DNA from: Deltaproteobacteria bacterium
GTDB lineage: Bacteria > Myxococcota > Myxococcia > Myxococcales > SZAS-1
DNA length: 64,000 bases
Reading direction: 5' to 3'
Assembly (NCBI GenBank): GCA_018266075.1
Contig: JAFEBB010000004.1
Location: forward strand, 143,669-207,668
Below the pieces are notes generated by a model that saw only the letters and a list, made by a program, of their open reading frames with translations, searched no databases and was not told where the DNA came from. Below are positions 59,323-64,000 of the stretch, one piece after another; the stretch's first letter is position 1, and each line of letters begins with the position of its first letter. A program made the translations under genes and the position numbers.

Positions 59323-61122
59323 TTGAAGAACGCTGCCTTCGCCGCCCTCACCGCCGTCATTCTCGCCGGTTGCAGCGGCTCCAGCTCCAGCTCCAGTTCC
59401 AGCTCCAGCACGACCACCACCGCCACTGCGACGGGTACCAGCGGCAGCAGCGGCTCCACCACCGAGGGCGCCAGCAGCAGCACGGGCGCGTCGACGGCGA
59501 GCAGCAGCACGGCCAGCTCGAGCTCCACCAGCGCGAGCACCGGGAGCAGCGGCTCGAGCTCCGGCAGCACGGGCTCCAGTGCGTCGTCGAGCACCGGCAG
59601 CTCCGGTTCGGACAGCGGCAGCACGGCGTCGTCCGGCTCGGGAAGCGGCAGCTCCGGCTTCGGATCCGGATCCAGCTCCGGATCCAGCACGGGCACCACG
59701 GGCAGCCTCACCATCGTGGACTGCAACGACGACGGCGGCGCCGTGCCCTGCAGCGCGTCCGGACTCGGCATCGACAGCGCGCAGCTCCAGGCCAACGCCA
59801 ACAACGTGCTCAGCGCCATCGGCCTGGTGCAGTCGCACGGCGCGGCCTCGGTGGCGGTGCTCTTCGAGACCGACGGCGGCGCGGTGCAGGCCACGCCCAT
59901 CTTCGCCGCGTTCGACGACGGTGGCGCGGAGACCCTGCCTGTGCTCGGGCTCGCGGCGTCGACGGACTATGCGATGCAGTTCGTGGCCAGCGACGGCGAC
60001 GGCGGCCTCGCGCGCAGCCCGGTGCTCGACTTCAGCACCGCGGCGCTGCCCCCGGAGGTGGCCGCCCTGAACACGTTCACGGTCGTCCAGAACGGCCCGG
60101 TGGAGCCAGGCTACTTCGTGGTGCCCAAGCTGAGCAGCGGCACGGTGACCCCGCCCCAGCCGGTGATGGTGGTGGACCGGAGTGGGCAGGTGGTCTGGTA
60201 CGTCGACCTCACCACTCAGCCCGATGGCGACTTCCAGAAGCAGCCCGACGGCACCTACGACGTCGCCGCGGCTGGCCCCTACTTCAACACCGTCCGCACC
60301 GGCATCTTCGAGAAGTTCGACGTGCTCGGGAACCTCCTGGCCTCGTACACCCTCCCCGATCCTGACGGCGGGACCGACCCGCATGAGCTGCGGACCCTCC
60401 CCGACGGGGACATGCTCATCCTGGGCGATACGCTGAGGGTCTTGGACATGACCGCCTACGATGGCGGCTCCAGCGCCACGGTGATTGGCAACACCCTGTA
60501 TCGGATTCACCCGGACGGCGGTGCGGCCTTCATTTGGGACTCGTTCGACCACACCACGCCTGCGGATGTGGACCCCGCGCTCGTGGCTGTCACCAACAAC
60601 CCGCTCGACGAGACGCACTGCAACGCCATCGACCAGACCTCCGACGGCAACTACCTGGTCAGCTCGCGCCACATGAGCCAGCTCTGGAAGATCGACGCCA
60701 CCACCGGCGACGTGATCTGGAAGCTCGGCCGCCACGGCGACTTCACCTTCGTCAACGACCCGCTCAACGGCTTTGGCGGCCAGCACTTCGCTCGCGAGAC
60801 GGCGCCCGACCGCATCCTGCTCTTCGACGACGGCAACAGTCACAGCCCGCAGGTGAGCCGCGCGGCCGAGTACCAACTCGCGTTCGACCCCGCGACCGGC
60901 GCGCCCACCACGGCCACCCTGGTGTGGTCGTACAACCCGGGCATCTACGGCTTCGCCATGGGCTCGGCGCAGCGCCTGCCGAACGGAAACACCGTCATCA
61001 CCTACGGCACCGACTCGCGCATCGACGAGGTGGATCCGAGCGGGAACCTGCTCTGGCAGCTCAACGATCCGCACCCCGCATTCGGCCTCTACCGCGGGCT
61101 CTTCATCGATTCGCTGTACTAG
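59323..61122 (+). CDS. Arylsulfotransferase-family lipoprotein
   Basis: 599 residues. TTG start with AGGAG seven bases before. Lipobox LAGC (Cys17), then a Ser/Thr/Gly stalk to about residue 127 encoded largely by AGCTCC-like hexamers, then a small domain and a beta-propeller of the arylsulfotransferase (ASST) type: DPHELRTLPDGDMLILGD, DETHCNAIDQTSDGNYLVSS, DATTGDVIWKLGRHGDF and GGQHFARE. PAPS-independent ASSTs move sulfate between phenolic compounds; whether the catalytic His is right here is not certain. Likely tethered at the cell surface. Confidence 0.78.
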   Translation: MKNAAFAALTAVILAGCSGSSSSSSSSSSTTTTATATGTSGSSGSTTEGASSSTGASTASSSTASSSSTSASTGSSGSSSGSTGSSASSSTGSSGSDSGSTASSGSGSGSSGFGSGSSSGSSTGTTGSLTIVDCNDDGGAVPCSASGLGIDSAQLQANANNVLSAIGLVQSHGAASVAVLFETDGGAVQATPIFAAFDDGGAETLPVLGLAASTDYAMQFVASDGDGGLARSPVLDFSTAALPPEVAALNTFTVVQNGPVEPGYFVVPKLSSGTVTPPQPVMVVDRSGQVVWYVDLTTQPDGDFQKQPDGTYDVAAAGPYFNTVRTGIFEKFDVLGNLLASYTLPDPDGGTDPHELRTLPDGDMLILGDTLRVLDMTAYDGGSSATVIGNTLYRIHPDGGAAFIWDSFDHTTPADVDPALVAVTNNPLDETHCNAIDQTSDGNYLVSSRHMSQLWKIDATTGDVIWKLGRHGDFTFVNDPLNGFGGQHFARETAPDRILLFDDGNSHSPQVSRAAEYQLAFDPATGAPTTATLVWSYNPGIYGFAMGSAQRLPNGNTVITYGTDSRIDEVDPSGNLLWQLNDPHPAFGLYRGLFIDSLY

Positions 61123-61200
61123 CGGACCTTCCACGTACCCAAACGGCGGGGCGGACGCTATGGTCCGTCCCCGAAGTCCCGGTCCTGGAAGGATTCCCCG

Positions 61201-62778
61201 TTGACGCAAGTGGAGCTCCTCGAGACGGCCACTCCGGCACCGGCCCCGCGCTCCGCAGCTGCTTGGGTGGAGCGGGCGCTCACCGCTGCGCTCGGCCTCT
61301 GCCTGGCGGTCTCGGTTGCCTTCCGCTTCCTGGCGCTCGACCACATCCCAGGCATCAACGGCGACGAGGGCTACCTGGGTGTGCAGGCCTGGATGTCGCT
61401 GCACCGCGAGGCCGTCACACTCAAGACGGGAAGCGATCTCCTCCCCGATCCCTTCTCTCTCGGGCTCTCCTGGCTGGTGCATGCGGCAGCGGGCGTGTCG
61501 CTCTGGTCGCTGCGGTCACCCACCGCCATCCTCGGCGTGATCACCGTGGCGGTGGTGTACCTGCTGAGCAAGAAGCTCTGGGGCCCGTCGGTGGCCCTCG
61601 CCGCTGCGACGCTCGCCGCGGCCCTACCCACGCACATCGCGTACTCACGGTTCTTCTGGGAGCCGTCTCAGTCGCCGCTGGCGTGCATGCTCATCGTGTA
61701 CACCGCATACGCGCGCAAGCCGGTGCTCTTCCTGCTCGCCTGCGGGCTGGCGGTAATGGTGCACCCCACCAACGTGTTCGTGGTGCCGTTTGCACTGATG
61801 ATCTGGGTGCCGGGGGTCCGCGCACGAGCCACGTTCAGACACTGGCTACTGCCCCGGTGGAAGCTGGGCGCACTAGCGCTCGCGGCGCTAGTCGTGCTCG
61901 CCGCTGGGGCCTACGTGATCTCGCTACACCGGCAGAGCTTCACCGACGCCGCCCACCGCGCCACCGACCTCGAATCATGGATGCAATTCGCCAACCTCGT
62001 GCCGGGCATGCTCAGCGGCTCGACGGTCTACGAGTACCTGGTGGGCGGGCTTCCAGAGGCCGTGAAGACGCTCGGCAGGCTCGGCTTCGTGGCGCTCTTC
62101 ATTGTGCCCGTGACCATCAGCCTCACCCTCGATCGCAAGCGCCTCGGCATGGACGTGCTCGGCCTCGCGCTCGCGCTGGTGGGCTTCTACTTGTTCGCCG
62201 GGCCAGTCGCGCTCTCGCCGCACACCGAGCGGTACGGACTCTGGCTCACCATCCCCACCTGCCTCATCGCCGTGAGGGCCTGGGACCACGCGGCTGGCGA
62301 GCGGCGATGGATGCTGGGGACAATCACGGTGCTCGTGTGCGCTGGGCTGCTGCTCGACTTCAATGCCCGGTACTTCGAGCGGTTCGTGGCTCACAACTCG
62401 ATTAGCCACAAGACCTTCAAGAGCGGACCCGTGGAGCCCAAGCTCCAGGCCTTCGAGTGGATCGCGGCGCGCCGCGACCCGGCGCGCACCACCCGGGTGC
62501 TCGCCGGCGACTGGTGGAGCTACTGGGCCATCAAGTACCTCTCGCTCACCCAGCAACCTCGCTGGGAGGTGTCCATTCTCGACTCTGGCTGGGATGGGCG
62601 CTTCCCCAAGGATTTCGCCCTGCCCTCACGACCGGCGAGCTCGGTGCAGACGTTCTACGTGGGCTACGTGGAGGACGGCTTTGGCGAGAAGATCCGCAAG
62701 CGCGTGCCCGGCGCAATCGAGCAGCGCATCGCCGGTTACGGCGGCACTGCTGTGATCAGCGTGCTGGCGGGGCAGTGA
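61201..62778 (+). CDS. GT39/GT83 (PMT/ArnT-like) membrane glycosyltransferase
   Basis: 525 residues, about eleven membrane helices. Catalytic Asp-Glu in INGDEGYLGVQAW in the first external loop, as in PMT and ArnT enzymes, which use polyprenyl-phosphate sugars. ALPTHIAYSRFFWEPSQS and VMVHPTNVFVVPF match family segments. A soluble C-terminal portion (about 400-525) follows. TTG start with GGAAGGA upstream. It follows the arylsulfotransferase by 78 bp on the same strand, so the sugar and sulfate genes may act together on one surface glycan. Confidence 0.8.
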   Translation: MTQVELLETATPAPAPRSAAAWVERALTAALGLCLAVSVAFRFLALDHIPGINGDEGYLGVQAWMSLHREAVTLKTGSDLLPDPFSLGLSWLVHAAAGVSLWSLRSPTAILGVITVAVVYLLSKKLWGPSVALAAATLAAALPTHIAYSRFFWEPSQSPLACMLIVYTAYARKPVLFLLACGLAVMVHPTNVFVVPFALMIWVPGVRARATFRHWLLPRWKLGALALAALVVLAAGAYVISLHRQSFTDAAHRATDLESWMQFANLVPGMLSGSTVYEYLVGGLPEAVKTLGRLGFVALFIVPVTISLTLDRKRLGMDVLGLALALVGFYLFAGPVALSPHTERYGLWLTIPTCLIAVRAWDHAAGERRWMLGTITVLVCAGLLLDFNARYFERFVAHNSISHKTFKSGPVEPKLQAFEWIAARRDPARTTRVLAGDWWSYWAIKYLSLTQQPRWEVSILDSGWDGRFPKDFALPSRPASSVQTFYVGYVEDGFGEKIRKRVPGAIEQRIAGYGGTAVISVLAGQ

Positions 62779-62781
62779 CCG

Positions 62782-63097
62782 TCAGGGCGTGTCCTGGAAC
62801 TGGAACGCCTGGATGTAGTCGTCTTGGTAGACGCGGACCGCGTGGAGCCCGCCGAGCTGCAGCGGCTCACGTGGGCCCGCGCGCCGGACCTTGACGTCGC
62901 GGAGTGTGGCGGGCGAGAAGAATCCGCCCCGAGGTCCGTGCGCTTGCCGCTATCGAGGTGAAGTTCTTCGCCAGCGGCCAGGGGTGCCAGAGGCTCAGCG
63001 CAGTGAAGGTCACCCGACGGCCCGCGGGGCTGGGACTGGCGGCGTCGGAGCGAGGACGGGCGCGCTTGGCGCTGCAGGCGCGTCGACCGGAGCCGGC
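62782..63097 (-). pseudogene. Degenerate coding remnant
   Basis: On the minus strand a protein-like end reads GGFFSPATLRDVKV then LHAVRVYQDDYIQAFQFQDTP and a stop at 62782. Its frame meets a TAG at 62950-62952, while the adjoining sequence looks coding in another frame (LSLWHPWPLAKNF). At least one frameshift is implied. Protein not identified. Confidence 0.45.
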
Positions 63098-63464
63098 TCA
63101 CTCCTGGCTGGCTCGCCTTCCGGCCGCACGCGTCTCGCTCAGTTTCCGCGCCGAAAGTCGCAGCTCCTGGTGGATCGCCGCCAGCTCTGCCGTGGAGCGG
63201 AGCATGCTCCCGAAGGAAAGCTTGGAACCCTGTACATCGGTCCATTTTTCGAGAGGCATTTCATACACGCGCCCGCGGGCAACGCGCTCAGCCAGTGAGC
63301 AAGCGACCGATCAGCTCCCCGTCAAATGACCCGCGCGATCCGAACGGCTGCTCGAGGGCCTCCCGGAACGCCGGGGTGTCGAAGAAGAGCTTGGCGACAC
63401 ACTGGGTGTCGTAGACCCCGATGCCGAGGATCAGCGACGCAAGCGTCGAGAGCACCCGACCCGC
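63098..63464 (-). pseudogene. GT2 glycosyltransferase C-terminal fragment, frameshifted
   Basis: Minus strand. One frame gives LILGIGVYDTQCVAKLFFD then PFGSRGSFDGELIGRLL, matching the DTQCGxKLF...FDxELL block of dolichyl-phosphate-glucose/mannose-type GT2 enzymes. It then hits TGA, but shifting one base gives LAERVARGRVYEMPLEKWTD and VQGSKLSFGSMLRSTAEL, the normal continuation (ElPl.W.d..GSKl). The 5' half is missing beyond a TAA at 63465-63467. A dead polyprenyl-phosphate-sugar synthase beside three enzymes that would use its product. Confidence 0.7.
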
Positions 63465-63548
63465 TTAGTGACGGCAGGCTTATTCGGTCGATCTGCGCGC
63501 CCGCTCGCGAGATCCGCGCCGCCAGCCCTACCCCGCGCCCCGCGGAAG

Positions 63549-63860
63549 ATGGGCAAGCGGCAGAAGGAGGACGTCAAGGCCACGGGTGACTTCACCGTGA
63601 CCGTGACCCCGCCGGGCGCCGCGCAGCCCACCGCCTCGCCGCCCGCGGCCCAGCCGGCGACGATCACCCCGCCCCTGCCAGCGATCAACACCGTCCCCGC
63701 GCCGGTGCTCAGCGCGGCGCCCGCGCCCATCGCCACGCCGGTGGCGAGCACGCCGGCGCAGCCCAGCAGCTCGGGTGACGCGGCGTCCGTGCCCAGCGGG
63801 AGCAACGGCGTGAGCGACGGCAGCGTGGCGCCGATGCTCATGAACGGGGCCGGTCACTAA
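63549..63860 (+). CDS. Ala/Pro/Ser-rich low-complexity protein
   Basis: 104 residues starting MGKRQKEDVKATGDFTVTV, then a long Pro-Ala-Thr region (PAAQPATITPPLPAINTVPA) and a Ser/Gly end. No signal peptide, no domain. A strong terminator follows at once, which supports it as a transcribed gene, but coding is less certain than for its neighbours. An upstream extension to 63468 is open but overlaps the GT2 remnant. Confidence 0.5.
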   Translation: MGKRQKEDVKATGDFTVTVTPPGAAQPTASPPAAQPATITPPLPAINTVPAPVLSAAPAPIATPVASTPAQPSSSGDAASVPSGSNGVSDGSVAPMLMNGAGH

Positions 63861-63885
63861 GGCGGCCGGCATGTGGGAACAGGAC

Positions 63886-63926
63886 AGAGGGTGCCTCGCC
63901 TGGCGAGGAGGCGCCCTCTTCTCTTG
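63886..63926 (+). terminator. Intrinsic terminator
   Basis: AGAGGGTGCCTCGCC...GAGGAGGCGCCCTCT stem followed by TCTCTT, 25 bp after the low-complexity gene. Confidence 0.75.
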
Positions 63927-63958
63927 CCCGAACCCCTCGCGCCAGACCGGAGAACGCC

Positions 63959-64000
63959 ATGCGACTCCATATCCAGCCCGAAGACGTCGAAGCCGCGCGG
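63959..64000 (+). CDS. Start of a gene cut by the window edge
   Basis: ATG at 63959 with GGAG six bases before; reads MRLHIQPEDVEAAR to the end of the window. Too short to identify. Confidence 0.5.
   Translation, partial: MRLHIQPEDVEAAR

Noticed and set aside
59378..59710. AGCTCC-like hexamer repeats in the arylsulfotransferase stalk as a phase-variation switch
   Set aside because: The units are multiples of three, so slippage would change stalk length but not the frame.
1..64000. CRISPR array, rRNA operon, insertion sequence or prophage
   Set aside because: No regular 25-40 bp direct repeats with spacers, no rRNA sequence, no transposase or integrase and no phage structural genes were seen.

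Overview
The window is a roughly 70% GC bacterial chromosome segment with strongly GC-ending codons, densely packed genes on both strands, frequent 4-bp ATGA/GTGA overlaps and many GTG/TTG starts. The gene content points to the Myxococcota, or a close deltaproteobacterial relative. Evidence includes Asp-Ala-Gly rich leaders after signal peptides, Ser/Gly/Thr-rich lipoprotein stalks, a PEGA lipoprotein, a DUF5916 protein, multi-PAS histidine kinases, an LMF1-like protein and a serpin. The assignment is by content only; no rRNA is present.

Layout. 1-1.8 kb: end of a GMC oxidoreductase and a small coupled gene. 1.8-4.9 kb: RapA-type SWI2/SNF2 ATPase. 5.0-9.5 kb: zinc/manganese-type ABC uptake operon with its own outer-membrane protein. 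10.1-13.8 kb: three-gene overlapping operon of site-2 protease, zinc-ribbon membrane protein and DinG-like helicase. 14-20.3 kb: lipoprotein with promoter and terminator, dipeptide epimerase-like enzyme, double cyclic-nucleotide-binding protein, HExxH protein, DMT exporter and a stand-alone SdhC. 20.4-24 kb: isochorismatase-fold/phosphotransferase fusion, then a TetR plus di-iron protein operon with a visible operator. 24-30.6 kb: P460-like lipoprotein, two metal-dependent hydrolase-type genes, GNAT, solitary adenine methyltransferase and PEGA lipoprotein. 30.6-39.4 kb: DUF5916 protein, DUF4097 protein, UbiB-type kinase, an ExbD-like/serpin fusion and small membrane proteins. 39.4-49.9 kb: signalling region with a hybrid kinase, a kinase/response-regulator pair, lipid genes and tRNA-Phe. 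50-56 kb: IlvE, PhyH, split chromate transporter with LysR, 6-PGDH-like enzyme and ArsR. 56-63.5 kb: envelope glycosyltransferases, arylsulfotransferase and a decayed GT2 gene.

Three layers of non-coding structure run across the window and are not explained by the genes. First, AT-rich palindromes TAAC-N6-GTTA (six perfect copies) occur inside genes as well as between them. Second, the octamer GATATATC occurs four times. Third, intergenic elements are built from 7-bp units (TTCCTGG/GGAACCA and GTGGCTG/CCAGCCA) and many of them fold into hairpins. These are the best candidates for undescribed biology here. The operator and promoter layouts at tetR (24.0 kb) and upstream of the 6-PGDH-like gene (54.96 kb), and a terminator-like hairpin in the leader of the LolA-like gene (43.8 kb), are the clearest regulatory predictions.
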